A DNA stretch of 64,000 bases from Salinivibrio kushneri (GTDB taxonomy: Bacteria > Pseudomonadota > Gammaproteobacteria > Enterobacterales > Vibrionaceae): positions 1,327,001 through 1,391,000 of the forward strand of contig NZ_CP040021.1 in the NCBI RefSeq assembly GCF_005280275.1, given 5' to 3'. Both the position numbers and the translations under genes were made by a program. The notes under the pieces were generated by a model that was not told the DNA's origin, searched no databases, and saw only the letters and a program-made list of their open reading frames with translations. Positions 18,640-29,752 of this stretch are shown piece by piece; the stretch's first letter is position 1, and each line of letters opens with the position of its first letter.

Positions 18640-18665
18640 AAAAAGAGGCCAAACGGCCTCTTTTT
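18640..18665. terminator. Bidirectional terminator between the PhzF gene and the peptide transporter gene
   Basis: AAAAAGAGGCC (18640-18650), loop AAAC, GGCCTCTTTTT (18655-18665): a perfect 11-bp stem with A and T runs on both sides. It can end both convergent transcripts. Confidence 0.9.
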
Positions 18666-18681
18666 CAGTGGTGAAGTGGGG

Positions 18682-20070
18682 TTACGCCACTTGTACTTGT
18701 TGTTGTTCGATGTCTTCACTGGGTGTGGCACCAGACTCAGCACCGTGCATCCAACGAATCAGCGTGCCGGATAGCGCGAGTAAGATCACACCGGAAATCG
18801 CAGCGGTTGCCGCGATACCACCGAAGATCGCCAAGGCGCCATAATCACCGACATGTGAGCCAATGATGCCCGCCACATAGTTGGCAATCGCGTTGAAGCC
18901 AAACCAGGCGCCCATCATTAGAGAGGCCAAACGCAGTGGTGCGAGTTTGGTGACCAGCGATAATCCAATTGGAGAGAGGCAAAGTTCGCCTAACGTGTGG
19001 AAGAAGAACGCGCCCACTAGCCAAAACATCGACGTCTTCACTGCGGTGTCGCCGCCTTGCTCTAACACGGCCCCGATCATGCACAAAAAGCCAAGCGCCA
19101 GCATAAATAACGCCATGGCAAATTTGACCGGTGAGCTAGGCTCTTTAGAACCCAGGCGCACCCACAATGATGCCGCTATAGGGGCACAAACAATGATGAA
19201 GAAAGGGTTGAGTGACTGGAACCAAGCCGCTGGGATTTCAAACCCACCCACCATGCGATCCGTGTACTCCTGGGTGTAAATATTCATCAACCCGCCAGCT
19301 TGTTCAAAGCCAGCCCAGAAAATGATCACGAACAAACCCATCAATAAGATGACTTTAAGGCGATCGATTTCTTGCTTAGTCAGTGGGGCATTGGTCTTGG
19401 AGTGATTGGCGTCTCGCGCTTGCTGTGCGGCTGGGACTCGGCCTATTTCACCTAACCAAGAATTGGCCATGGTTAGCTGGATCAGCAAGCTGAACACCAT
19501 ACCCACACCGGCGGCAAAGAAGCCATATTGCCAGCCGTAAGCGCTGGTCACAGAGCCAGAGACGAAGCCTGCTAACAATGAGCCAATGTTGATGCCCATA
19601 TAAAAGATGGTAAACGCACCATCACGACGATGATCGCCTTCATCATAAAGGTCACCGACCATCGTCGAAATGTTGGGTTTTAACAGGCCACAACCGGTGA
19701 TGAGCAACGCGAGACCGGCGTATAGCGTATGAACAATGTCTAAACCGTATTGTTGAGCAGGGAAAGCTAAGGTGAATTGTCCAATTGCCATCAGTGCACC
19801 ACCGACAACGACAGCGCGACGTTGGCCAATAAAGTTATCGGCAATCCAGCCACCAATCAGTGGCGTGATATAGACGAGGCCAGTGTAGTAGCCATAAAGT
19901 TCGAGTGCGTCTTTGGTTGACCAGCCTAAACCACCGTTAATGGTTTGATCGGTCAAGTAAAGGACGAGGATGGCACGCATGGCGTAGTAGGAAAAGCGCT
20001 CCCAAAGCTCAGTGCCAAAAAGTAAGAACAGTCCCCGAGGGTGACCAAGTATTGTTTTTTGGTTTTCCAT
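18682..20070 (-). CDS. Proton-coupled di/tripeptide transporter (POT/PTR2 family, Dtp-like)
   Basis: A 462-aa inner-membrane protein with 12-14 membrane segments. The family signature ELWERFSYYAMRAILVLYL, with the ExxER proton-coupling motif, is at residues 21-39, and a second signature NIGSLLAGFVSG follows near residue 160. POT proteins take up di- and tripeptides with H+. It looks closest to the E. coli DtpA/DtpB group, but which paralogue cannot be said, so no symbol is given. The start ATG 20070 is the only sensible one. A 17-bp palindrome lies about 100 bp upstream. Confidence 0.9.
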   Translation of the reverse strand: MENQKTILGHPRGLFLLFGTELWERFSYYAMRAILVLYLTDQTINGGLGWSTKDALELYGYYTGLVYITPLIGGWIADNFIGQRRAVVVGGALMAIGQFTLAFPAQQYGLDIVHTLYAGLALLITGCGLLKPNISTMVGDLYDEGDHRRDGAFTIFYMGINIGSLLAGFVSGSVTSAYGWQYGFFAAGVGMVFSLLIQLTMANSWLGEIGRVPAAQQARDANHSKTNAPLTKQEIDRLKVILLMGLFVIIFWAGFEQAGGLMNIYTQEYTDRMVGGFEIPAAWFQSLNPFFIIVCAPIAASLWVRLGSKEPSSPVKFAMALFMLALGFLCMIGAVLEQGGDTAVKTSMFWLVGAFFFHTLGELCLSPIGLSLVTKLAPLRLASLMMGAWFGFNAIANYVAGIIGSHVGDYGALAIFGGIAATAAISGVILLALSGTLIRWMHGAESGATPSEDIEQQQVQVA

Positions 20071-20165
20071 AACTATCTAATTATTCGTTGAATGATTGTT
20101 GGGTCTGCATGGGGCTAGCCGGGTGCAGGGTGTTGGCCTTAACGCCTTTGTAAAATGGCCTCCTG

Positions 20166-20182
20166 TATTTTGTAACAAAATA
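20166..20182. promoter_or_regulatory. Palindrome upstream of the peptide transporter gene, possible operator
   Basis: TATTTTGT-A-ACAAAATA is a perfect 17-bp palindrome 96-112 bp before the transporter start, in the 322-bp AT-rich gap shared with lplA. OmpR is known to control the Salmonella peptide permease gene tppB, and a TGTAAC core is visible, but the regulator here is not established. I see nothing else definite in 20071-20392. Confidence 0.4.
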
Positions 20183-20392
20183 TGTAAAACTAGCGTAATG
20201 GTTTTTTACCAAAATTAAAAACTATTATTCAAGTCGCTTGCGCGTGGATAATAATATTCCATCTGTTATTTGTGGGATATATAACCAAAGTAGACCTGCC
20301 ACCTATAGTGACGTGACAGGCGTTAACGTCTTTGCGTGGGATCAAAGGAGAGGGGATTATGTGATAGAGGTCACTTTAGAGGTGTTCAGCGA

Positions 20393-21421
20393 TCAGGCGA
20401 TGGCTTGACGTAACCACAGGGCTATATCTTCGTACATAACTTGGTGACTTTGATCGGCATCAGCCCAGCTCATCACAAACTGGTAAAGTTTTTCTGGATG
20501 GTAGGCTTGTCCGATCAATTGATTGGCCAGGGTTTCTAGCGGTCCTGGCGTTAAACTGTCAGTGAATAACTGGCAATCGATGATTTCTCCATTTTTCACA
20601 TCCAAATGCAGCTCAACCCCTCCCCATTCAAAACGCACATCAAAGGTATGCATGAACTGCGGGCTGTTACCGAAATTCCATGCCCAACTGCACTGTTTTT
20701 CATAAATAGCGTCAAACCCTTCGACATCGGGCTTGGCGTTGGGGGAAATATACTCAACCTCAGTGGTATGGCCGTAATGGCGGAAAAAGGCGGTTTTAAT
20801 TGCGTCACACACGCGTTGGTGATCAATGTCTGGGACAAAGTCAGCGATATTGGCCACGCGCGCACGCACAGATGAAATCCCCTTAGCTTGTAGTTTTTTA
20901 GGATCAGGGTTGAGGTAGTCACCCAGTCGCGACAAGTTGGCATTAATCAAGAGCGTACCGTGGTGAAAGCCGCGATCTTTGGCCTCTTTGTAGGCAGAGC
21001 CCGATACTTTTCTTGGGCCTTCGGGCGTGTCCATGGTGAGATCATTTCGGCCACTGGCTGAGGCACTGATCCCGAGCGTTTTCAGCGCATCAAGGACGAT
21101 TTGGGTGGACACTGACTTATCATAGCCCGGCTTACCTGCCATAAAGGTAAAATTGGTGTTGCCCAAGTCATGAAATACCGCGCCTCCACCGCTTTGGCGT
21201 CTCGCCAACACCACAGCATCTTGCTCCATTTTGCGCGTATTACACTCGCGCCATGGGTTTTGGCCGCGTCCAATGACCACCGTATTGTCATTACGCCAGA
21301 GGAACAGGACGTTCTGCTGTGCCGACATGGTACGAAATATGGTGTCTTCCACGGCCAGATTGAACCAAGGGTGAGTGGACGTCGAAACAAACACACGTAA
21401 AGGGCGACTGGTGTCTTGCAT
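20393..21421 (-). CDS. lplA: Lipoate-protein ligase A
   Basis: A 342-aa enzyme that activates free lipoate with ATP and attaches it to lipoyl domains of 2-oxoacid dehydrogenases and the glycine cleavage H protein. The catalytic-domain motifs are visible: [18 protein letters not shown], the [20 protein letters not shown] lipoate/ATP loop at about residues 70-89, and [21 protein letters not shown]. The C-terminal accessory domain is present, so it is the full E. coli-type enzyme rather than the short form. It is a single gene; the promoter is probably in the region to the right of 21421. Confidence 0.93.
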   Translation of the reverse strand: MQDTSRPLRVFVSTSTHPWFNLAVEDTIFRTMSAQQNVLFLWRNDNTVVIGRGQNPWRECNTRKMEQDAVVLARRQSGGGAVFHDLGNTNFTFMAGKPGYDKSVSTQIVLDALKTLGISASASGRNDLTMDTPEGPRKVSGSAYKEAKDRGFHHGTLLINANLSRLGDYLNPDPKKLQAKGISSVRARVANIADFVPDIDHQRVCDAIKTAFFRHYGHTTEVEYISPNAKPDVEGFDAIYEKQCSWAWNFGNSPQFMHTFDVRFEWGGVELHLDVKNGEIIDCQLFTDSLTPGPLETLANQLIGQAYHPEKLYQFVMSWADADQSHQVMYEDIALWLRQAIA

Positions 21422-22848
<1,427 letters not shown>

Positions 22849-22867
22849 TCAGTGGGGCAAGGTAATA

Positions 22868-25270
22868 ATGAAATTCAGTGAATCTTGGTTGAGAGAGTGG
22901 GTAAATCCAGCAAACGACACCGACGCGCTGGCCCATCAGATCACCATGGCCGGCCTTGAAGTCGATGAAATTGCACCCGTTGCTGGCGACTTTAGCGGTG
23001 TCGTTGTGGGTGAAGTCGTTGAGTGTGGCCAACACCCAGATGCAGACAAACTGCGTGTGACCAAAATCAATGTCGGCGACGATGAATTGCTTGATATCGT
23101 TTGTGGGGCACCTAACTGTCGTCAAGGCTTGAAAGTCGCGGTCGCGATGGTGGGCGCCGTATTACCCGGTGACTTCAAAATCAAAAAAGCGAAGCTGCGT
23201 GGTCAACCGTCCTTCGGTATGCTGTGCTCATTTACCGAGCTGGGTATTGATGTGGAATCAGACGGCATTATCGAGCTGCCTGCCGACGCGCCAATTGGAA
23301 CCGACATTCGTGAGTACCTCGCACTAAACGACGTCACCATCGATGTCGACTTAACCCCGAACCGTGCTGATTGCTTGAGCCTGCGTGGTTTGGCGCGTGA
23401 AGTCGGCGTATTGAACCGCGCCGATGTCACCGAGCCAACCATCACTCCGGTCGCTGCCAGCATTGAAGATAAGGTATCCGTGCGTATTGATGCGCCAAAA
23501 GCGTGCCCACGTTATTTAGGGCGTGTGGTAAAAAATGTGGATCTTAATGCCCAGACCCCGCTGTGGATGCAAGAGAAATTGCGCCGCAGTGGCATTCGCG
23601 CTATCGACCCTGTGGTGGATGTCACTAACTATGTGATGCTTGAGCAAGGTCAGCCGATGCATGCCTTTGATCTTAGCAAGCTTGAGGGTGGCATTGTGGT
23701 GCGTATGGCAGAAGAGGGTGAAACCCTCACACTGCTGGATGGCAACGAAGCAACCCTTAACGCTCAGACATTGGTGATCGCGGATGAGAAAAAAGCCTTG
23801 GCGATGGCCGGAATTTTTGGCGGGCAATACTCTGGCGTCACCACCGACACGCAAGATATCTTACTCGAATCGGCGTTTTTTGCCCCTGATGTGATCCGCG
23901 GCCGTGCACGTAGCTATGGGCTACATACAGATTCCTCTCACCGTTTTGAGCGTGGCGTCGACCCAGCTTTACAAGCAGCGGCGATGGAGCGGGCGACTGA
24001 ACTGCTATTAGCGATTTGTGGTGGTGAAGCGGGAGAGATTGTTACCGCTGAGTCGGCAGAAACACTGCCAACTCGTGACACTGTCACCCTCCGTCGTGAG
24101 AAGTTAGATGGTCTATTGGGTCATTCTATCGATAACAGTGATGTACAAGCTATTTTGTCCCGTCTAGGGTGTGCGGTAACAGAAACGGAGAAGGGCTGGC
24201 AAGCAACGGCACCTAGCTGGCGTTTTGATATTGCCATTGAGCAGGATTTGATTGAGGAAGTCGGGCGTATTTATGGTTACGACAACATTCCAACCCGTGC
24301 GCCTACAGCGGCACTGGCTATGCGCGAATACAAAGAGGCAGCGATGCCACTGAAACGTGTCCGCGATTTATTGGTTGACCGTGGCTTCCACGAGGCGATT
24401 ACCTACAGCTTTGTTGAACCTAAACAGCAAGCGCTGATTGTTCCCGATGTTGAGCCACTGATCCTGCCAAGCCCAATCTCTGCGGACATGTCAGCCATGC
24501 GGCTGAGCTTGCTTCCTGGGCTTTTAAACACGGTGGCCTATAACCAAAAACGTCAGCAGCCTCGTGTGCGCTTGTTTGAATTCGGCTTACGCTTTACCCC
24601 GGAAGGTGACACCGGTGGGACCGTTCGTCAATCGAGCATTCGCCAAGAGAGCATGCTTGCGGGTGTGATTGCAGGCCCTGGCAATGAAGAGCATTGGGAT
24701 CTGGCAAGCGCAACCGTCGACTTTTTTGATTTGAAAGGCGACCTAGAAGCGGTACTGGAACTCACCGGTAAGTTGAAAGACTTCCGTTTCGTGTCAGCAT
24801 CCCATCCTGCCATGCACCCAGGTCAAACTGCCGCGATCGAGTTTGACGGCAAAGTAGTGGGTCATATTGGTACCTTGCACCCTGAGCTTGAGCGTGAGTT
24901 TGGCTTAAATGGCCGAACGGTGGTGTTTGAGCTGGAGTGGCAAGCCATTGACGAACGCTTTATTCCCGAAGCGGCAGGGCTGTCGAAATTCCCTGCCAAC
25001 CGCCGTGATATTGCGGTGATTGCCGATCAATCGCTTGCGTCGGGCGATGTGGTAGACGCGTGTTTGCAAAGCGGCAACCCATTGCTTAAGGACGCACAGC
25101 TTTTCGACCTTTACACTGGCAAAGGTGTGGAAGAGGGCAAGAAGAGCTTGGCAATCGCACTGACCTTGCAATCTGATGCGCGCACGCTTGAGGAAGCCGA
25201 TATCAATGATGCCGTGTCTGGTGTTGTTAGCCATTTATCAGAGAAATTAGGCGTTACCTTGCGTGATTAA
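22868..25270 (+). CDS. pheT: Phenylalanyl-tRNA synthetase beta subunit
   Basis: An 800-aa protein, close to the E. coli 795 aa. From the N-terminus: [17 protein letters not shown], the tRNA-binding EMAP-like domain (residues about 40-150), the B3/B4 editing domain, the B5 domain, the catalytic-like core and the C-terminal anticodon-binding FDX-ACB domain ([23 protein letters not shown]). It forms the tetramer with PheS and hydrolyses Tyr-tRNA-Phe. A matS lies inside at 24075-24087. A strong terminator follows, so ihfA, often cotranscribed with pheST, is separate here. Confidence 0.97.
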   Translation: MKFSESWLREWVNPANDTDALAHQITMAGLEVDEIAPVAGDFSGVVVGEVVECGQHPDADKLRVTKINVGDDELLDIVCGAPNCRQGLKVAVAMVGAVLPGDFKIKKAKLRGQPSFGMLCSFTELGIDVESDGIIELPADAPIGTDIREYLALNDVTIDVDLTPNRADCLSLRGLAREVGVLNRADVTEPTITPVAASIEDKVSVRIDAPKACPRYLGRVVKNVDLNAQTPLWMQEKLRRSGIRAIDPVVDVTNYVMLEQGQPMHAFDLSKLEGGIVVRMAEEGETLTLLDGNEATLNAQTLVIADEKKALAMAGIFGGQYSGVTTDTQDILLESAFFAPDVIRGRARSYGLHTDSSHRFERGVDPALQAAAMERATELLLAICGGEAGEIVTAESAETLPTRDTVTLRREKLDGLLGHSIDNSDVQAILSRLGCAVTETEKGWQATAPSWRFDIAIEQDLIEEVGRIYGYDNIPTRAPTAALAMREYKEAAMPLKRVRDLLVDRGFHEAITYSFVEPKQQALIVPDVEPLILPSPISADMSAMRLSLLPGLLNTVAYNQKRQQPRVRLFEFGLRFTPEGDTGGTVRQSSIRQESMLAGVIAGPGNEEHWDLASATVDFFDLKGDLEAVLELTGKLKDFRFVSASHPAMHPGQTAAIEFDGKVVGHIGTLHPELEREFGLNGRTVVFELEWQAIDERFIPEAAGLSKFPANRRDIAVIADQSLASGDVVDACLQSGNPLLKDAQLFDLYTGKGVEEGKKSLAIALTLQSDARTLEEADINDAVSGVVSHLSEKLGVTLRD
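24075..24087. other. matS site, in pheT
   Basis: GTGACACTGTCAC, a perfect match to GTGACRNYGTCAC. Confidence 0.8.
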
Positions 25271-25284
25271 GCTAACGTCATCCC

Positions 25285-25312
25285 AAAAAGCAGCGGAAAC
25301 GCTGCTTTTTTT
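25285..25312 (+). terminator. Rho-independent terminator after pheT
   Basis: AAAAAGCAGCG (25285-25295), a GAAA tetraloop and CGCTGCTTTTT (25300-25310) continue into a T tract to 25312. It begins 14 bp after the pheT stop. Confidence 0.93.
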
Positions 25313-25553
25313 ATGCCTAAATGGCCTAACATCTATCCATTTGAAAAACTAAATAAATTCACTATATTTGATGAGTAAGTGTTCAAATATTGATAAAAAA
25401 GCCTAATATTAAGCAGCTTAGTAGTCTATGACCTATGCTGGTTAAGAAAACGCTTGTAACACCTTGGTTTAAAAGGTCAATTTTTTGGACATTGCTCGTG
25501 ATTTTTTAATGTAAAAAAGTTGGCGCAAATCAGCCAGTTGGCATACACTTGTT

Positions 25554-25582
25554 TTGAGCTGGCCTGCAAATATCCCTAAAAT
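25554..25582 (+). promoter_or_regulatory. Candidate sigma-70 promoter of ihfA
   Basis: TTGAGC (25554-25559), a 17-bp spacer and TAAAAT (25577-25582). It lies about 95 bp before the ihfA start in the 363-bp gap after the pheT terminator. The remainder of the gap is AT-rich with no gene that I can see. Confidence 0.5.
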
Positions 25583-25675
25583 ACAAGGGCTAAAGACGTA
25601 TGGGTCAAGTGTAGAATGGTGGTGTCGATACTGCGGTATTGCATATGTGTTCAACAATTCTTGAGGGAAAAACCT

Positions 25676-25972
25676 ATGGCGCTCACTAAGGCCGATTTGG
25701 CTGAGAACCTGTTTGAAAATATCGGGATTAGCAAACGGGACGCCAAGGAGACAGTCGAGGTGTTTTTCGAAGAAGTTCGGAAAGCGCTCGAAAGTGGCGA
25801 ACAGGTCAAGTTATCAGGGTTTGGTAACTTCGACTTGCGAGACAAGAATGAACGTCCCGGTCGAAATCCCAAAACAGGGGAAGATATTCCGATCACTGCG
25901 CGCCGCGTCGTGACATTTCGACCTGGCCAGAAACTCAAAGCGCGAGTTGAAAACGCAGACGTTGAACAATAA
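25676..25972 (+). CDS. ihfA: Integration host factor alpha subunit
   Basis: A 98-aa nucleoid protein that with IhfB binds and sharply bends DNA at specific sites. The whole HU/IHF fold is present: [48 protein letters not shown] and the DNA-binding arm [29 protein letters not shown]. The open frame extends 20 codons upstream, but ATG 25676 with TTGAGGG before it gives the family N-terminus. It has its own probable promoter and terminator. Confidence 0.96.
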   Translation: MALTKADLAENLFENIGISKRDAKETVEVFFEEVRKALESGEQVKLSGFGNFDLRDKNERPGRNPKTGEDIPITARRVVTFRPGQKLKARVENADVEQ

Positions 25973-26011
25973 CGCTGCGTGACCCCGACAGTGGTGACGA
26001 TACCACACTAG

Positions 26012-26042
26012 AAAGCCGTGTGCCGATGCGCCACGGCTTTTT
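26012..26042 (+). terminator. Rho-independent terminator after ihfA
   Basis: AAAGCCGTG (26012-26020) pairs with CACGGCTTT (26032-26040) over an 11-nt loop, followed by TTAATTT. Confidence 0.8.
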
Positions 26043-26142
26043 AATTTGTCTATACATGATCACATTGTGAGGGGAAAACACTGGGTTTATTGGTTATCTC
26101 GCTGTAACGTTTTGTTGTCTAGTTGTAATAAAAGGAAGCATT

Positions 26143-27183
26143 ATGCTGACAGCACGCCCAGGTGCCTTTATTGATGCCGCACTCACCGCCCCCCATGCCT
26201 TTACGCCAGACTCATGGCGAGTGGGCTCGCTTACCTTCAATCACAGTGCCCCCGGTATTATTTCGATACAGCCCGATGTCGCCAAGGTTTCACGTTGCGT
26301 CGTATTGTCATCAGGTATTCATGGTGACGAAACCGCGCCCATCGAGCTTATTGACCGGCTACTCGCCGATATCTTGTCAGAGCAATTTATCCCCAATGTG
26401 CCGCTATTACTGATTATTGGTCATGCCGAAGCGATTAAAGCGCACACTCGCTTTATTGAAAATAACCTTAATCGTCTATTTGGTGGCTGGAATGAAGAAA
26501 AGAATGAAGAGCACTATCTTGCTAACCAATTGCAAACAGCCGTGAGCGACTTCTTTGCCGCCCAGCCAGACGATATGACTCGTTGGCACCTCGACTTACA
26601 CAGTGCGATTCGTGAGTCCTATCATTATATGTTTGGTGTGATCCCCACCACGCCGACCGCGAGAGATGTACGTCCAATGGCCGCATTACTCAATGACGCC
26701 AAAATGGATGCCACTGTCCTTTCCCAATCGCCATCACCCACCTTTAGTTGGTATAGCGCCAACCACCACGGTGCGCTGGCTGCCACCTTAGAAATGGGCC
26801 GGGTCGCGCCATTGTTTGAAAATGATATGCGTGAGTACGAGCCGCTTGATCGCACCTTACGAGGCTTACTCAAAGCCGCCACATTACCGACTGAATTAGC
26901 GCCGATGCGCTTTTACCGTGTGACGCGAACCTTGACCAAGCACACCGATCAGTTCGCGCTCACTTTTCCCTCGTCGGCTAAAAACTTTACACCGTTCGAG
27001 CAGGGGGCATTATTGGCCACCGACCAGGGACAAGAAATCTATGCCGAGCATGAGGGAGAAGTGGTGATCTTTCCCAATGCCAATGTCCACGTTGGTCATC
27101 GGGCTGGGTTACTCGCCACCCCCTTTGAGCCCACTGTCAATCAACCGATCTATGTGCACGCACCACAAAAAGCCTCGGCGTAG
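26143..27183 (+). CDS. astE: Succinylglutamate desuccinylase AstE
   Basis: A 346-aa zinc carboxypeptidase-like enzyme that releases succinate from N-succinylglutamate, the last step of the arginine succinyltransferase pathway. Zinc ligands are seen in SGIHGDETAPIE (His59/Glu62 region) and WHLDLHSAIR about 95 residues later, and a C-terminal beta-barrel follows. The other ast genes are not next to it, as in several Vibrionaceae. AAGGAAG lies 5-6 nt before the ATG. btuC follows 62 bp downstream on the same strand. Confidence 0.92.
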   Translation: MLTARPGAFIDAALTAPHAFTPDSWRVGSLTFNHSAPGIISIQPDVAKVSRCVVLSSGIHGDETAPIELIDRLLADILSEQFIPNVPLLLIIGHAEAIKAHTRFIENNLNRLFGGWNEEKNEEHYLANQLQTAVSDFFAAQPDDMTRWHLDLHSAIRESYHYMFGVIPTTPTARDVRPMAALLNDAKMDATVLSQSPSPTFSWYSANHHGALAATLEMGRVAPLFENDMREYEPLDRTLRGLLKAATLPTELAPMRFYRVTRTLTKHTDQFALTFPSSAKNFTPFEQGALLATDQGQEIYAEHEGEVVIFPNANVHVGHRAGLLATPFEPTVNQPIYVHAPQKASA

Positions 27184-27245
27184 CGCTTTTCAAGCGGGGA
27201 ATCAGTCGGTAAAGTGCGTCGCAGTATTGGTTTAATGGATGACGC

Positions 27246-28229
27246 ATGCGAGTGTCAGAACTTACCGCCCGCCAACAGAGCCGTTGGCGGCGCGCGTTAC
27301 TTACTTTCTCGGCTTTGCTTTTGTTGGTGTGTGGGCTTGCACTGAGTGTGGGCGAAATATGGATCAATCCTTTTGCGCCCGGCTCAACATTAGAGCAGCA
27401 GTTACTCCTACAACTTCGCCTCCCTCGTGTGCTAGTCAGTGTGATGATAGGCGCCTCACTGGCGATGGCTGGGGCAAGTTTACAAGTGCTATTGGGTAAC
27501 CCACTGGCGGAGCCAGGTGTCTTAGGCATTTCCGGCGGCGCAAGCATCGCCGTGGTCTTACTGTTGTTGCTCGCCCCGGCTTGGGCGTCGAGTGGCAGTA
27601 TGGCCGTCGCTGCCATGTTGGGCGCGAGCTTGTTTACCTTCATATTAGTGATATTAGCCCGTCGCGCTCTAGCGACGGCTCGCATTTTATTGGTCGGTGT
27701 TGCGCTTAGCATTTTAGCGGGGGCAGGCGTCACCTTGGCGTTTTACTTCAGCACTGACTTTAATTTGCGCCAATTAATGGTTTGGTTAATGGGATCGCTG
27801 TCCGGCATGCGATTGGAGCATGTGGGTATACTGACAATGACCTTACCTTGTATTGCACTATTGTGGCGATACGGGCATAAGCTTGACCAGCTTATGCTCG
27901 GCGAGTCTCAGGCGCAGCAATTAGGGCTAGACACACATCAACTACGTTGGCAATTGATCGCCTTAATCAGCGTTTTAGTCGGGGTGTCTGTGGCTGTGGC
28001 GGGTGTTATTGGCTTTATTGGCCTCATTGTTCCGCACTACTTACGCCTTTGGCTCGGCAGCCGTAACCGTACCTTGTTACCCATGTCTGCGTTGGCAGGG
28101 GCGCTATTATTGGTCAGCGCCGATACCGTTGGCCGACTTATTCTTCCCTCAGCGGAACTGCCGGTGGGGGTAGTGACCAGTGTGCTTGGTGCGCCATTAT
28201 TTATTTGGATGTTGGTGAGGGCGGGATGA
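27246..28229 (+). CDS. btuC: Vitamin B12 ABC transporter permease BtuC
   Basis: A 327-aa permease of the FecCD family with about ten membrane segments, which together with BtuD moves cobalamin across the inner membrane. The early conserved block LRLPRVLVSVMIGASLAMAGASLQVLLGNPLAEPGVLGISGGAS and the late GVIGFIGLIVPHYLRLW cytoplasmic loop, which contacts the ATPase, are visible. The stop codon overlaps the btuD start (ATGA). No cobalamin riboswitch is present in the 62 bp upstream. The binding protein gene btuF is not here. Confidence 0.92.
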   Translation: MRVSELTARQQSRWRRALLTFSALLLLVCGLALSVGEIWINPFAPGSTLEQQLLLQLRLPRVLVSVMIGASLAMAGASLQVLLGNPLAEPGVLGISGGASIAVVLLLLLAPAWASSGSMAVAAMLGASLFTFILVILARRALATARILLVGVALSILAGAGVTLAFYFSTDFNLRQLMVWLMGSLSGMRLEHVGILTMTLPCIALLWRYGHKLDQLMLGESQAQQLGLDTHQLRWQLIALISVLVGVSVAVAGVIGFIGLIVPHYLRLWLGSRNRTLLPMSALAGALLLVSADTVGRLILPSAELPVGVVTSVLGAPLFIWMLVRAG

Positions 28230-28999
28230 TCGTTGACGCTAAAGACTTAAGCTTAGCACCACGTCTGCTGCCGATATCTTTATCGGTTGAGGCCGGGCAA
28301 GTGGTACACCTTATCGGCCCCAACGGAAGTGGTAAAAGTACTTTACTGGAACTCTTGTCGGGCTTGGAAGTGCCGCAGTCGGGGAGTGTTTGGCTGCAAG
28401 GGCAACCGGTATCAGGACAAACCCGATACGATTTGGCGCAAGTGCGGGGATACCTGATGCAACAACAGCGCCCCGCGTTTGTCATGGTGGTATTTGAATA
28501 CCTCAACCTGGTGCTCGATAGTGTGCAATTGGCAACCGGTGAGATTCGCGACAAGGCCGTCGCTGACGTGGTGTCTCGCTTGGCCATCAGCGACAAGCTC
28601 CACCGAAGAATAGACAGCTTATCGGGCGGTGAGTGGCAGCGGGTGCGTTTGGCGGGCGTTTTATTGCAAGTCTCAAAAGCGTTAAATCCACATGCGTGTT
28701 TACTGTTGCTAGATGAGCCGTCAACTGGGCTCGATGTCGCGCAACAGGCGGTGATTTATCAAGAAATAACCGCCTTGGCGCGAGAGCAGGAGATTGCGAT
28801 TATCATGGCCAATCACGACTTAAACCGTACCCTTGAGCACGCGGATACGGTGGTGGTGCTTCAACAAGGGCGTATTGTTTCGCTTGGCCCACCGAAGGCA
28901 GTATTGACCGATCGGCTGCTTTCAGATGTTTTTGCCACGCCGCTAGAGCAAGTATCGACCGCCAATGGCCCGGTGATCATGCGCGCGTCCTCGTCATGA
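28226..28999 (+). CDS. btuD: Vitamin B12 ABC transporter ATPase BtuD
   Basis: A 257-aa ABC ATPase. Walker A GPNGSGKST is at about residues 33-41, the signature LSGGEWQRVRLAG in the middle, Walker B LLLLDEPSTGLD and the switch His in NHDLNRT follow. I use ATG 28226, which overlaps the btuC stop by 4 bp, rather than the ATG seven codons upstream inside btuC, because MIVDAKDLSL aligns with the family start. It pairs with BtuC to power cobalamin import. Confidence 0.92.
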   Translation: MIVDAKDLSLAPRLLPISLSVEAGQVVHLIGPNGSGKSTLLELLSGLEVPQSGSVWLQGQPVSGQTRYDLAQVRGYLMQQQRPAFVMVVFEYLNLVLDSVQLATGEIRDKAVADVVSRLAISDKLHRRIDSLSGGEWQRVRLAGVLLQVSKALNPHACLLLLDEPSTGLDVAQQAVIYQEITALAREQEIAIIMANHDLNRTLEHADTVVVLQQGRIVSLGPPKAVLTDRLLSDVFATPLEQVSTANGPVIMRASSS

Positions 29000-29015
29000 G
29001 TTTGCACATCTTAAA

Positions 29016-29480
29016 CTAGCTTTCGTCGTCGTTTTCAATCACATTAAGCTTGGCGCGAATAAACTCGGCATGATCCACATAAAGTAGCTCGGCGGTTTTA
29101 CGGATCACCGCTTCCTCGAGCGGATCAATGTTCTCGTCAGCATATGCCACCGACCACATCGCCTCGATTAGGGCTATCCGCGCTTGTGGGTCAAGATCGC
29201 GCAGTTTATCCGTATATTCATACAGCGAGGTCGCATGCTCACTGTGTTGCCTTGCATCGTCCAACAATTGCTCAGCTTGTGCGGTGTCCAGGGAAAGGAG
29301 CTGGCATATTCGATCACGTTTCGTGGCCTTCTCGCGCTCGTCGATATCGTGATCGGCCATCGCCACTTCACTTAATAGTCCCGCCATCGCTTGGTGGAGG
29401 GATAGCCCCGCTTGCTGACCCGATTGTCCTATATCAGCGTTCAGCGCCGACTCTAACTTATTCAGTAGTTGTTTAAGCAT
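29016..29480 (-). CDS. TerB-like (tellurite resistance TerB family) protein
   Basis: A 154-aa all-helical acidic protein with a TerB fold: a first helical repeat AGLLSEVAMADHDIDEREKATKRDRI and a second IALIEAMWSVAYADENIDPLEEAVIRKTAELL, each carrying the acidic D-x-x-I-D pattern thought to bind a metal. Function is unknown and the name does not imply tellurite resistance. I use ATG 29480 because GGAGAGTGACC precedes it. It is convergent with btuD, 16 bp away, so the two transcripts probably meet. Confidence 0.85.
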   Translation of the reverse strand: MLKQLLNKLESALNADIGQSGQQAGLSLHQAMAGLLSEVAMADHDIDEREKATKRDRICQLLSLDTAQAEQLLDDARQHSEHATSLYEYTDKLRDLDPQARIALIEAMWSVAYADENIDPLEEAVIRKTAELLYVDHAEFIRAKLNVIENDDES

Positions 29481-29752
29481 GGTCACTCTCCTCACTGCGG
29501 AGCGAAATTGTGATTGGTTTATTCAGACACTGTCGCGGTTTGGCCATTTGCTAGATAATACGTCGCAAATGCGCTCAGCGTTTACTTATTACCGGCATGG
29601 TATAGAGGGCGGGTCACTCAATGACACGCAGCCTCACCCATCCCGCTTTGATTCTTTTTACTTTGTGATAGGATGCGACACCAATCAACCTTATTTATCG
29701 GCTGTGACACTGATAAACGCCTTAAAAGATTAAGCAGTAAGCAGGAATCGCC

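Noticed and set aside
27184-27245. Possible cobalamin riboswitch before btuCD
   Set aside because: The gap is only 62 bp, too short for the riboswitch, and no B12-box-like sequence is visible.
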